A stretch of 64,000 bases of DNA, from NCBI RefSeq assembly GCF_958450345.1, contig NC_088781.1:71001240-71065239 (forward strand). Reading direction: 5' to 3'. The notes under the pieces were generated by a model. That model made no database searches. It saw nothing but the letters and a program-made list of their open reading frames with translations, and was not told the DNA's origin. Both the position numbers and the translations under genes were made by a program. The number at the start of each line of letters is the position of its first letter. The first letter of the stretch is position 1. Source of the stretch: Calliphora vicina (lineage: Eukaryota > Arthropoda > Insecta > Diptera > Calliphoridae). Below, in pieces: positions 33,046-44,400 of this stretch.

Positions 33046-35477
33046 TTTGTTGAGGTAGCGGTGCTCCATGGACAGACAATTTTTAATTATTGTGGTGGTT
33101 AGATAGAGGTGCTAAATGGCCGGAAATCTTTTTTTTATTTTTGTGCTCATACTTACGTTTTTTTTTTTGTTGCCTATATGTTGTCATCATGGTCTGTCAC
33201 GTTTTATTAATCAGGAGCAATATGATCTGTGATTGTTATTTTTGTTGATTCTTTGTATTTTTTTTTGTTTAAATTACTATAATTTTTGTTGAAATATGAT
33301 GTTGTTTAGTAATTGTGATTCCTTTTGTTTGTTTTGATACTTATGTTTAATATTGGTATTGTTAAAATGTCAAAATGTGGGACATGATCAATGACAGGGT
33401 GATTCGAATATCATAATAATAACCACAAAATTAGGATTGCCAAATACCAAGTAAGAGAAGGAAGAGAAATACAAACTCAAAACTTGTCTCTTAAGAAAAA
33501 GGCGATTGTTCAAGGCCAAGGTTATAAGTGCATTAACCCAAACTATGTTGTTGTCCACTATATTGTAAAAACATGTTATGTATTTTTTTTTATTATGATA
33601 TTTGTTTGTATGTTTTTCTGTTACTTTACTTGTTTGAAATTTTAAAGAAAAGTATAGGTAATGGACACATGAGTTTGTGTTAACGCACATTCTATAAACT
33701 AAAGTTGTTAAAGAAACATCTCAATACTGAATAGCAAGGATAATATAAAGTTTATGTGTGAAAAGTTAAATTAGTGAACTTTGGTACTGTGGTAAAGGGA
33801 ATGAAATATCCGTGCAGAACTTAATAATTTATTTATTTGAAATTTTAAATATACTGAGGAAACGTGTAAGTATGAATTCAAGAATACGTTGAAAAATGAG
33901 GAATTGTTTCAAATAGGTAATTTTTATAATAGATTTTGTGCCAGAGGATAAGGAAGCCACACAATAAGGTGAAAACGTCACCAATACTGAGGTAATTCCA
34001 GAATCATCCTGTGGTCAGAAAAACGGTGGAAGAATATTTATATTTAAATTTTAAAATAAACCAAAGGTAATACAGTTCACATAAAACTTTCACATATATT
34101 GTTGACCCTGTGAGGATAAATACGACATCTATGAATGAAAATTTGTGTTAGGATCAATTCCACAAAGTGGGACGTAAATAACCCGGGACTAGAACCCTCA
34201 AACCAGGACAAAAACCTGAAAAGAAGATCCACACGAATAGAAATATCCCAAAATAAAGAATAAAAAGCATTAGGGTAGTACTAGTTAGGGTAGGTTAAGT
34301 ACGAAAATTAATTGTGTTAGAATAAGTTCAGTCTGTTAGATCTTAAGGTATGAAATTTTGTAATTGAATAGTGTTTTATGTTGTAAAGGGATAACTAAAA
34401 GAATAAAGTTAAATAGCGGTAAAATAATATAAGTTGATAAACACTAGACTCTTAGGTGTCTTTCAGGGAGCTCCTTTAGGGACATAAATCAGAGTGAAGG
34501 TGAATAAAAATCGTATTTACTCAGAGTGGAGTGTAACTCTTCAGAACTTTTCTTTTAGTAATCCTTGTGTGTAGGCAAATTGTGTTTTTTTTTGTATTGT
34601 TATTGTTTAAGTTTTATTTCCGATTAGAAGAAGTTTGTAGCTTCAATTATAAATTAGTATTTTCTTTAGTTATTAATATAAGACATTTTTTTTTTTGAAA
34701 AGTCATAATATTATTACAGTATCTATAAAAAAACAGAATACTAAATATTTATTATGATTATTTTCACTGCCTAAATGGGCAAGTGATGTGTTGAGAGAAA
34801 AAAAAACGAGAACAAGAAGTTTGAAAACAAATTTATGGATCGTGAAGGAATATTAAGACGATTTGTTTTGAATTTATATAACAGGTCAAAAGACCATTCG
34901 GTTTAAACCTAAGGGTTTTAAAATTTTGATATGAAAGGAAATAAACATAGATTATAATTATCATAACAGGAAATAAGAAAAAAGTAACTGACATTTTAGG
35001 ATTAAAAGTATATGTATAAGTCCTTTTTTTTTACGTTATATTGAGAGACATTTTAATTATTTATTTATGTATAAGTTTTATTTATGTTTAATTTCATTGT
35101 TTTGATTAATAAATGTAATAAGAAATAGAATTTGTATAAATATGTGTTACTAATTGTGTAAGGTTTCAGGTACAGTGGGCCGAAGATGACGAGAGTGTGA
35201 TGATTTGGTAAGTTGTTGGATTGGTAAATTGTAGGGGTCATTAAGAAATGAAATGACTATGGTAGGGTGGGCAACGTACGTGGACTTGACATCTAATCCA
35301 CGGTTAAATTGTTTGATGTTCTGTGTTGGTGAAACTAGTGTTTTATGTTAGGAATTTGTTAGGGATTTTGTTTTGTTTATTTTAATTTATTGATACATTC
35401 TCTTAGTGATGTAGATGCGGGTTGGGTTCCCACGCCGAAAGTAGAGCTAGTCGAGGTGGCATCGAAACACACCAGGT
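33046..35477. other. 2.4-kb AT-rich segment interrupting LINE C, unidentified
   Basis: LINE C homology stops at about 33045 and resumes at about 35477. The segment ends in TGTTGA (33047-33056 region) and TCAACA (about 35470). No repeated termini of LTR length, no TIR and no convincing ORF were found. GT-rich on the + strand around 33040-33380. Confidence 0.55.
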
Positions 35478-35799
35478 CAACAAAGAGACTCGTAACAATT
35501 TTTTATATTCAAATCTAAATTTTGCATTGGCTTTTTTATATAAGACTAAATTATTACAGAGAGGATGCTTTTTGAAAGTTTGCCATTTCTTCATTTTGTC
35601 GTTCCGAAGTTTTGTGAGGGTTTCATTCCACCAGGGAACGATTCTTTTTTGTGTTGGTGTTGTTTGTGGTATATGGAAGTTGGCAGCAGTTCTAATCGCT
35701 TTAGTATTTAAAGCATTGTCTTTGTTAACCTCATGTGAAAAGTTTATGTTACTTAATATATTTTCAACTATTTGGCCATAAAGATCCCAGTTCGCCTTT
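35478..35799 (-). pseudogene. LINE C ORF2: endonuclease-RT linker fragment
   Basis: The frame reads KKANWDLYGQIVENILSNIN and IVPWWNETLTKLRNDK, then RFEYKKLLR. The VPWWN motif recurs in LINE D (about 60580). The right end is the DINE-1 copy C junction. Confidence 0.8.
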
Positions 35800-36716
35800 T
35801 TTATACCCTTCACCTTCGTGAGAAGGGTATATATAAGTTTGTCATTCCGTTTGTAATTTCTACATTTTTCATTTCCGACCCTTTAAAGTATATTTATTCT
35901 GGATCCTTATAGATAGCGGAGTCGATTAAGCCATGTCCGTCTGTCTGTCTGTCTGTTGAAATCAATTTTCTGAAGGCCCCAGATTCTCCGGGATCCAAAT
36001 CTTCAACAATTCTGTCAGACATACTTTCGAGAATTTTGCTATTTAAAATCAGCAAAATCCGTCCATAAATAACGGAGATATGAGCAAAAATCCGAGACAA
36101 CCTCTGAAAATTTCATCAAAAAACACAATGTATTGCATGCTTTGACGAAAAAGCAACAAAACGTATGTTTTTGGATGTGCATGCTTTGAGTATTTTGTTT
36201 TTTGTGTTTTGTTTCTTTTGGCGTTGTTGTTGTTTTTTATACAACTAAACGTTTGTTTGGTTGTGTGTTGGTTTTTTTTGACAAAAAAACAACAAAACGT
36301 ATGCTTGGATGTGCATGCTTTGCGTATTTTGTTTTTCTTTTGTGTTTTGTTTCTTTTGGCGTTGTTGTTTTTTATACAATTAAACGTATGTTTGGATGTG
36401 TGTTGGTTTCATTGGCTTGCGTATTTTGTTTTTTCTTTTGGTGTTTTGTTTCGTTTGGCGTTGTTGTTTTTTATACAATTAAACGTATGTTTGGATGTGT
36501 GTTGGTTTCATTGGCTTGCGTATTTTGTTTTTTCTTTTGGTGTTTTGTTTCGTTTGGCGTTGTTGTTTTTTGTGTTCTTGATAAATTTAGGATGCTGTAA
36601 GCTGAAAGTGGGCAATGTACATACATATATACTAATTATAAAAAATAATAATGCATCCACATCAAAGGTGAAGGGTATATAAGATTCGGCATAGCCGAAT
36701 ATAGCACTCTTACTTG
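35800..36716 (+). mobile_element. DINE-1/INE-1-like element, copy C, inserted in LINE C
   Basis: Same head, GAGTCGAT block, short GTCT tract (35937-35955) and terminal hairpin as copies A and B. The 36400-36570 part duplicates a GTTTGGCGTTGTTG / TTTATACAATTAAACG unit once more than copy A. The LINE reading continues directly across it. Confidence 0.92.
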
Positions 36717-36931
36717 TTTAAATTGAATTTTCTTATTGGCGTATTTATAAAGTTATTAGTACCAGTAGTTAATGTTGTTTTTATTGGGAAATGGTCACTG
36801 TGATGTAAATCATCTAAAGTTTGACAGCATACGGAAGTTAATAAAGAGGGTGAGCAGCCAGCAATGTCGATGTGCGTTAAGGTGTTATGTGTTGAAAGGT
36901 GAGTGGGATTGCCATCGGTAATAATACATAT
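36717..36931 (-). pseudogene. LINE C endonuclease C-terminal fragment
   Basis: Read on the minus strand: ITDGNPTHLS, HIDIAGCSPSL and HHSDHFPI, the last part of an APE-type endonuclease (S-D-H motif). It abuts the LTR element at 36932. Confidence 0.82.
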
Positions 36932-37521
36932 TGTTACGAAATTGTACTTGAATTCAAATATAACGATTTTAACGGCTGATTTAAAAGTAGCATAATGGTT
37001 TCAAATAACAGTGCTGTAAAACTGTAACATATCTGTGGGCATTGTTAAATAAAAGCTTTCAGTTGATTTGATCGTAAGTTGGCAACGCTGTATTCGAATA
37101 TTCAGTTAAAGAACATTGTAGAAAGTACACCACAGATGGCGTATGATCTAGAATATTCGAACTTTGACAGTTAAAGAGCTTTCTAGATGGTAATGCAGTG
37201 TTATAAATAGTGGCAGAGGTTGCAGTCGTGAGTGAGTTGATCAGAGACGCTTTTCGAAGAAACATCATCTAAGTGCCTTAAAGTGTGTTGTGTTTTTTCA
37301 AGTAAATTCGTGTACATTATAAATTGTGTCTGTAATTCTGAGAATTTATAAACGTGTATAAAAAAACATTGAGTGGCTATTTAATTCTGTTGTTGTACAT
37401 TTTAAAGAAATAAAGAGTTGTTACAATTTTCAAACTACTAAACGGCTTTTATTTGCAATCAAAAGTATCCGGTTTATTTAAAGGAAATAAACCAGCGTTT
37501 TGAAAAGGTTAAAACGTAACA
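36932..37521 (+). repeat. 5' LTR
   Basis: This 590-bp unit runs from TGTTACG to CGTAACA and matches the solo LTRs at 4354 and 24733. AATAAAGAG near 37410 may be the LTR poly(A) signal. Confidence 0.9.
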
Positions 37522-37523
37522 AT

Positions 37524-37543
37524 TGGTGTCAGAAGTGGGATTG
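37524..37543 (+). promoter_or_regulatory. Primer binding site complementary to tRNA-Leu
   Basis: TGGTGTCAGAAGTGGGATT lies two bases after the LTR. It is the complement of the 3' end of a tRNA-Leu (…AATCCCACTTCTGACACCA), based on recalled tRNA sequences. Confidence 0.8.
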
Positions 37544-37556
37544 CAAAGTAATAAGC

Positions 37557-39245
37557 ATGAAGTTTGAGGAACTGAAAGTTGAACAACTCAAGAAGGAATT
37601 GAGTAAGTTGGAGCTACAAACAGCAGGTAACAAGGCAGAATTGCAAAAGAGGCTTATAGACGAATTCAAACGGCGTGATATTGACATCGGTGCTTACGAA
37701 TTCGAATATAAGGAAGAAATGGAAGTTTCTGCACGTTCAACAACAAGCAGGATGGATTTAAGCACAATGTTCGCGGCTATGATGGGAAAAATGGAAACAG
37801 CCAACAAGAACCTGGAAGCGAAATTTAATTAAAATTCGAAACAGCTTGCGGAGGTTAAAACTGAACTTCTTGCTGAAGTTAAAGCTGAAGTTCAGGAAAA
37901 TTCTAGAGAAGTTCAAGAAACATCTAGAGTCTACAATGAGAAACTTCTTACCGACAACGAGAAACTTCGTGCTGAAGTTAAAGCTGAAGTCAAAGAAACT
38001 ATCAAACACTTAGCTGAAATGGAAGCGAAACTTCAAGAATCCTCTAGAGCTGCAGATGAAAAAATTCAGGAAATGTCTGAGGTTATTAACAGCAGAGTGG
38101 ATGTCGTTGACAAAAAGGTGTCCGAATTAGAGAGCGGCCTAGAAAAACAATCCCAAGATGTTGATAATAAATTTCTCTATCTGGAAATGAAAATTAATAA
38201 TCTTCAATGTCAAAATGGACCGGTGCGAGTTATTTCAGAATCCTCTAGTAGAATAAAGGCCCCTAGTTTTGATGGCACCACACCATTTAATGTGTTCAAA
38301 TTCCAGTTTGATACAGTTGCCATTAGAAACATGTGGAACAATGAAGAAAAAGCTATAGAATTGATATTGGCCTTAAAAGGGAATGCCGCAGTAGTTCTTG
38401 AAAGCGTGCCAGCAAGCAACAGAAATTGTTATGATGACATAATGGAGGCGCTAAAACGTACTTACGTGGTGGCGAACATAAAAAAGAATTATACCGAATG
38501 GAATTGCGTGGTAGAGTGCAGAATGCCAATGAGACGCTACAAGATTTTGCGATGGAAATCGAGCGTTTGCTACAGCTTATTTATCCAGGGGAAAACAATC
38601 CGATTGTGGAGCATTTGAAGATAGAGGCATTTGTGAATGGTATTCGCGATCCAGAGATAAAATATGCGGTATGTGCCACACCAAAGTCATCATTCTTTGA
38701 AACCGTCTCATTCGCGCTGGTACAAGAAACAGCAAAGATAATTTCAAAGCCCCAGGTGTGTAATGTGCGGAAGATCGAGGTTGTCGCTGAAAATGATAGA
38801 AGTATGGTCAACGAATTAAAGGAATTAATAGAAGCAGTTTTAAAGGCTTTAAGTAAGAGACAAACTAAAGCCAAAGTTAAATGTTATAACTGTGGAAAAA
38901 TGTGTCACATTCAGCGAAACTGCAGAGCACCAATAAAGCGAATCAGATATGTTTCAGCATCAAGAAATAACCAGATGGCGAATCATCAAGCATTACAGGA
39001 GCCACCTTTAAAGCGAGCTTGCACTGAGGGACAGGATCTGACACCCACACCTGATGGCCCTACCATCTCCATATCAGTACTGCAGCAGGAAAATAACAAT
39101 CTTACTGCAAGTGGGTACATAAACGGTCGGAAGCACATTCTTACTATGGACACGGGAGCGTCGCAATCTATCATCAGAACAGATTTAGTAAAGAAATCGA
39201 TGGAACCAATTTACAATGTAAGTCTACGCACCGCTACTGGAGGTA
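37557..39245 (+). pseudogene. gag with SAP-like N-terminus, zinc knuckle and start of protease, broken
   Basis: The start at 37557 (MKFEELKVEQLKKELSKL) has a SAP-like helix pair, then a long charged coiled-coil zone, a capsid-like region (APSFDGTTPFNVFKFQF), one CCHC knuckle (CYNCGKMCHIQRNC) and the aspartic protease motif MDTGASQS. A premature TAA lies at 37830-37832 in the same frame, and a frameshift near 38500. It is cut off at 39245. Confidence 0.85.
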
Positions 39246-39891
39246 GGTAGTATTGTGTTTTTTTGTTGTTGTTGATTGTTGCTTTTTTGGATGTTCAATT
39301 TTTTCTTTCTCTCTTCAATTGCAGTTTGCAAGTCTTCAGAGGGAATTTCAAAAGATTCTACTGGTAATGCTTTTGTTGTTGCTTCTTTATAGGTAAAATT
39401 GTTTATCGTTTTTTGTTTTAATATTTCTTGTCGATATTGTATAACGGGACATTTTTTATTGTTTGCTCTGTGGGGGTGTTTGCAGTTTACACATTCTAAT
39501 TTAGTACATGGTGTAGGGTCATGTATTGTTGACGAACAAATTTCACATATTTCGTTACCATTACAATATTTTTTGGTATGGCCCAATTTAAAACATTTTT
39601 TACATTGAATGGGAGTAGGGATGTACGGGTCTACTTTGCAATTTAGAAAGCCTATTTTTATTTCATTTGGTAATCTATATTGGTCGAAATGTAAAATATG
39701 TAATGGAGTGTTTGTTACTTTGCCTTCATTAAATTTTGTGATCTACTTGCAATCAACTACTCCTTGATTTTTGAGTCCATCAGTTATTTCTTGTTCAGAA
39801 AGATCTTTTAGTGATGGTGCAAATACAACACCCTTAATTATGTTTAGTGTTGGATGCAGAAAAATGCAAAAAAATATTTCTTCGGATGTAA
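39246..39891 (-). pseudogene. LINE ORF1 (gag) fragment with CCHC knuckles, probably LINE C
   Basis: On the minus strand: GVVFAPSLKDLSEQEITDGL, then a TAG stop, PTPIQCKKCFKLGHTKKYC, CEICSSTIHDPTPC, and CVNCKHPHRANNKKCP. These are three knuckles of a Jockey/I-type gag. It lies on the 5' side of the LINE C endonuclease in the correct order and strand. Confidence 0.8.
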
Positions 39892-40130
39892 CAAGGCGTA
39901 TTAACAAGGTGAGTGCATAAAATCAGCTGTTTCTTAATTCGCTGTGGTTTTATGTACACTATATGTCAAACTTTGTTTATGTTTACATTTGTTATTGTAA
40001 ATAAAATAGTAATATTTTAATTCGCCTTGATTTTGACATTTACCGTACATTTTAACAAAAACAAATCGCCTGTTGTTTTTGCATTGTTGTATTTGTTGCC
40101 GGGACGCACTCACCTTGTTAATACGCCTTG
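39892..40130. mobile_element. hAT-type MITE, TIR CAAGGCGTATTAACAAGGTG, TSD GGATGTAA
   Basis: This 239-bp element has 25-bp perfect inverted ends and the duplication GGATGTAA (39884-39891, 40131-40138). CAGCTG is about 34 bp inside the left end, and GCCTGTTGTTTTTG/TTGTTGTA near the right end, as in its relatives. Confidence 0.93.
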
Positions 40131-40138
40131 GGATGTAA

Positions 40139-40895
40139 ATAGTATTCAAAATTTAGTAACGAAAAAAAAACTGTACTATAATTTACTGTTCGGTGTTTTA
40201 AATGTTTTATGGATTTAAGGCTGATGAATTGTATGTTTCCCTTTAAATAACTAATATTTTTATAAATAAAACATTTAATTGAATGAATACAACATGATTT
40301 AAAGTTGTGACGATTTTGTAAAATTGTTGTGACGAATTTGACGATATTTTTCTTTTTAATTTTGACGATTTTTTCAAAAAAAAACCTAACAGCATTGAGT
40401 ACACGGCATGCTAAGTCATCACAATTTTCTGTAGTATTGATTAAAATGTCGAAATGAAAGTAGGCTGATATTGCTATTTTGGCCATGCATATTTTAGACG
40501 AAGAAGACAATGGCGAATATGGCAAAGACGATGCGTGGTGTTTGGACGAAAATTTTGTTGAAAAAAACGCAATACATTCCCGTTTTCCCCAGACGCAATT
40601 AAACGATTGATTTCATCGTCGGTCCATATGTGCATAATTTTTCTCTCGCATGCAGTTGATTTTCAATAAGAATATCTTATTGATCATCATATCCTATTTT
40701 TATAAAAACAAAATAAACGTAAAAATTAAACAAACCAAATGCCAAACAAATTTATTCAATACAAACAACAATATATCGATACATGCGGCAAATGTTGTAT
40801 CAAAAAGTCTTGCTTTTACATATTTTGTGACACCTATAGGTGTATACATGCGTATGTAAAAATATTTAAAATGTCAAAATTCACATGTAACCGGG
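40139..40895. other. Intergenic DNA, nothing firmly recognised
   Basis: No gene is seen. TGACGATTT-type repeats at 40305-40370 resemble the subterminal motif of the hAT at 23300, and GAGTACACGGCATG at 40397 resembles the tip of the next MITE. Confidence 0.45.
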
Positions 40896-41089
40896 TAGTA
40901 CACGGCATGTGAAAAAGGCACATGTGTGCATGGGGATTGTAAGTTACATGTGGTACACATGCAAATGTATACTGCATGTGAGTATCCCAAAAAGTGAAAG
41001 TACACGGCATGTTGCAAATGTTTCTTCATGATGACGTCAAAATTACGTCAGAGCCGCAAGCGCATGTGGCTTTTTCATTCCGTGTACTA
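40896..41089. mobile_element. Small MITE, TIR TAGTACACGGMATG
   Basis: The inverted ends TAGTACACGGCATGTGAAAA and TAGTACACGGAATGAAAAAG (inverted) enclose 194 bp rich in GCATGTG. The same tip lies inside both 298-bp tandem units at 28730 and 29028. No target duplication was identified. Confidence 0.65.
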
Positions 41090-41299
41090 TAGGCTTTACA
41101 GAATACCAAACAAATGTTGACAGTCATCGATAAATGGCAATATTGCCAAAGGGAATACGAATTTACAACAAACGATTAAAAACGGCGGTGTGTTGCGTCG
41201 GCGACGCCAAACAGAATAATAGTGAATACAAAATTATATTTGCCATTTTTTACTTAATTTTTAAAAAGTACACAAGTAGTTTAAATGTTGCAATTATTA

Positions 41300-41305
41300 T
41301 TTATT
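41300..41305 (-). promoter_or_regulatory. Candidate Nup154 poly(A) signal AATAAA
   Basis: AATAAA on the minus strand, about 115 nt after the Nup154 stop codon, is the first canonical signal downstream. Confidence 0.5.
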
Positions 41306-41420
41306 GGTATTGAAAACAATAGATCATAAAATATTGAGTTTCCCTATCAACAAACGGCTATTAATATAAAAATAGAGGAATTTAAAAACTAAATCTTATC
41401 AACATAATTTACTTTAAAAC

Positions 41421-44400
41421 TTATGTCAAACTCCTTTGAAGGCGGCATTGCAATTCCTTTAAGGACTGTTGCATTCGTTCAGTTCCTGGTTTCTGATAGC
41501 ACAAATTTAAACAAACTGATACCATATCTTGCGCTTTTCCAATTATACGCCGTCTATATTCAACGATAGAACAAAAAAAAAACATTTTAAAAGAGGTTTA
41601 TGTATTTACTTGTGATTACTTACTTTGATCTGGACCATATAGCATGAGCATTGTTTGCCAAAAGAGTAACTACCCGTATTGAAGATTGAACTAAATGCCA
41701 CTCATTGCCTTCATTTGCCCATACTCGTTCATTAATTGAAATCATTCTGTAAGAAATTGCATATAAAGAACCTGTTAGTTGTTAACGTAAAATTTTCTTG
41801 TGTTGGAAGAAAATTAAAATATGTATTAAAAAAATAATTTGTTTTTAACAGGACCTAGGGGAATCATTTTAAAGAAATTTTCAAATAGCAAACAACGGCT
41901 TATTCGCCATGTCTATTCTTGCTATAGTATTGTGATATTACGCAATTTCATGATTTTTAAAGGTTTTTTTTATGGAAAATTTAAAAAATTTACTTGATTT
42001 AAGAAATGATTTGTTAATTTCATTTTCAACATTCGTTCTAGTTCGTGTTATCAGGCAGTCAATCCGGTGAACATTATTGTTTTGAATTTTGCAAAATTAA
42101 TGTATTTTTTTTAATGGTATTATTTCTGTTCATATGATAGATTGGTAGTTTAATAATAACTTACCTGGAATAATATTCCATCAGTAATTCTACATCGATA
42201 TTCATGGCTACTAATTTATCTGGTACAATGCCTTCTGATAAACGCAACTGACATGCCTTTATTTCCAGTTCTCTTATAATGAAAGCAAGTGGAAAGCAGT
42301 GACCCGACTCCCCAAACTCCTTGAATAGAGTTTCAATTTTCGAAAACAATCGTGTGCTTCTTTCTTGTATGGAACCAGCGCCTTCGACAGATTTATTTAT
42401 GATTTTGCCCCATACTGATTCAATGAGCAAAGGGTCATTATGATGCGAACAGTTAAGGATAGTTAATTTACATTCCCACAAATCAAATGGATCTGCGAAA
42501 TTTTCGTATAACTGAGTAATGTCATATAAAATTTTGTTTAAATTTTCTACAGCTTTATTAGCATCACTATTGCTTGGAGCTAAAGACGAAACAGCATCCA
42601 AGACCGTTTTTTGAACACGAGCAATTTCTAACTGAAATTACAACAGAAAAAGCATGGTGTAAATAATACATAAAATAAATACTTTTCAGGATTAATCAAA
42701 CCTTATCCTCCAATTCCTTCAGTAAGACACCATTTGTTATTGAGTAGCCAACGCCATCATTTCGCATGCACATTACTGCTCTAGCCAAATATTCTATTCT
42801 TTGCACCAGCGGAATACCATCACTCTGCGTCGATGCTAAATTATCTAAAATACGTGCTGCCTGTGCATGGTGACCATTTTTTTCGTAGTATTTCCACAAC
42901 AAATCTATTAAATTTAAATTATCTGGATGTCGTACAACATTTCTTCGTAGAAATTCGCCCAATGTTTGTTCCGTTAACGATAGTAGCTCAGATAGCATAT
43001 CGTGCACCATTAGCCATTCATAGACACAAACATGTAAAATCGGATCTTTTACTTGTACAGCCATGCCAACAATTTTCATAATTTGAGCGTTTACACTCAG
43101 CTCTTGTTTATTGCAGATTTGCTGAGAAAACTCTTGGTTTGCATTGGCATTACAAACAGATTGGTAAACATGATCCATCATCAGTTTTACTTCCTTATAA
43201 CAGTTTAGACTTGAATAATTAAATTAAAAATGGAAAATTTTCGAAATTTGGTCATTCGAACCATTGCTTAATGTATATATATTAGGGTGGGTACATTGTT
43301 TTGGTCAACAGGCATATAGTAAAATCGGAATCTGCACAAACTTCTAAGAAAATTTCCCCAAGAAACTATGGGTCTAAAATCAAATCCCAGCTCCCGCTGA
43401 GAGACTTCAAAATATACGTTTAAAAAATTTCACTGCCCAATATATTGAGACTTTTTGATTGGAACAGAAAAGCAACTCTATAATTCTGAAAGGGCATGTT
43501 GAGTAGATAATTTTTGTAGAATAAACTTATAGTCCAGCTGGACAATAAGAATTACATTATAAGACATTAACTTACAACAATTTTTTCAGTTAGTATAATG
43601 CACCCTTCGATCAAAAAATGAAAAGTTTGACCCACTGTAAAAAAATACAGACCAGCTCTCAGCGGGAGTTAGGTTTTGATTTTAGACCCATACTTTCTTT
43701 TGGTAATTTTCTTAAAATTTTGTATAGATTCCGATTTTGCTATACGCCTATCACGTTTTTTCACGCCCGAACAAATTTATTCACCCTAATATATATAGAA
43801 GTGAAAGTATTATGTATTACCGTGCAGCATATGCAGCATATCCTTCGCGATCTTCTTCTGGTTCATCACTCTGGTAAAAGTGTATGCCAAATTCTTCAGG
43901 GTCAATTTTGGAAGCGCAGGTAGCGGTCAACTCTATAACACCTTCAAAGAAGCCACTAAGTGTAAACTAAAAATATTTTCATTTTATTAGAATTTATCCC
44001 AATAAAGTAAAGAAAAACAACTGAAAAGGAAATTCACATAAAGTAAAAAGAAACATGTCGGCTACGCGAGATTTTTTCAACCAAATATTTTGCATTTTAA
44101 GTTATAAACATATTCTCCGATTTTATTATGCATATTGCCAATATATCACATCCCAGTTCATTATAGGATGTCCGTAAATGTAGATTTTGCAATGAAATCA
44201 CATGTTGAGATCCGATTTTAATTAAATTCGGTAGGATTAATCCTCTGTAATTTCACCACAAAATTTTAATTTGCGGACATCATATAATGCACTTCAACCA
44301 AAATGTAAGAAATTGTAATAATATATACATATAATGAATATAATAATACGAGTCTTATTCGCGAATATCTCGCGAAGCATACATGTGATTTTTTGTAATT

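Larger units (their letters stand above)
36932..39245 (+). mobile_element. Ty3/gypsy-like LTR retrotransposon, 5' LTR to protease, 3' truncated
   Basis: The 5' LTR (36932-37521) is followed by a primer binding site and gag with protease motif. After 39245 the sequence switches abruptly to inverted LINE ORF1, so RT, integrase and the 3' LTR are gone. The element inserted into LINE C (ATAT precedes the LTR), and a later deletion removed its 3' half together with part of the LINE. Confidence 0.88.

Noticed and set aside
33388..33690. 100-codon minus-strand ORF in the unknown 2.4-kb segment
   Set aside because: Composition is AT-driven, with no domain, signal or conserved partner that I can recognise.
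37059..37268. Minus-strand ORF in the LTR
   Set aside because: It lies wholly inside LTR sequence and is not conserved in the sister LTRs.
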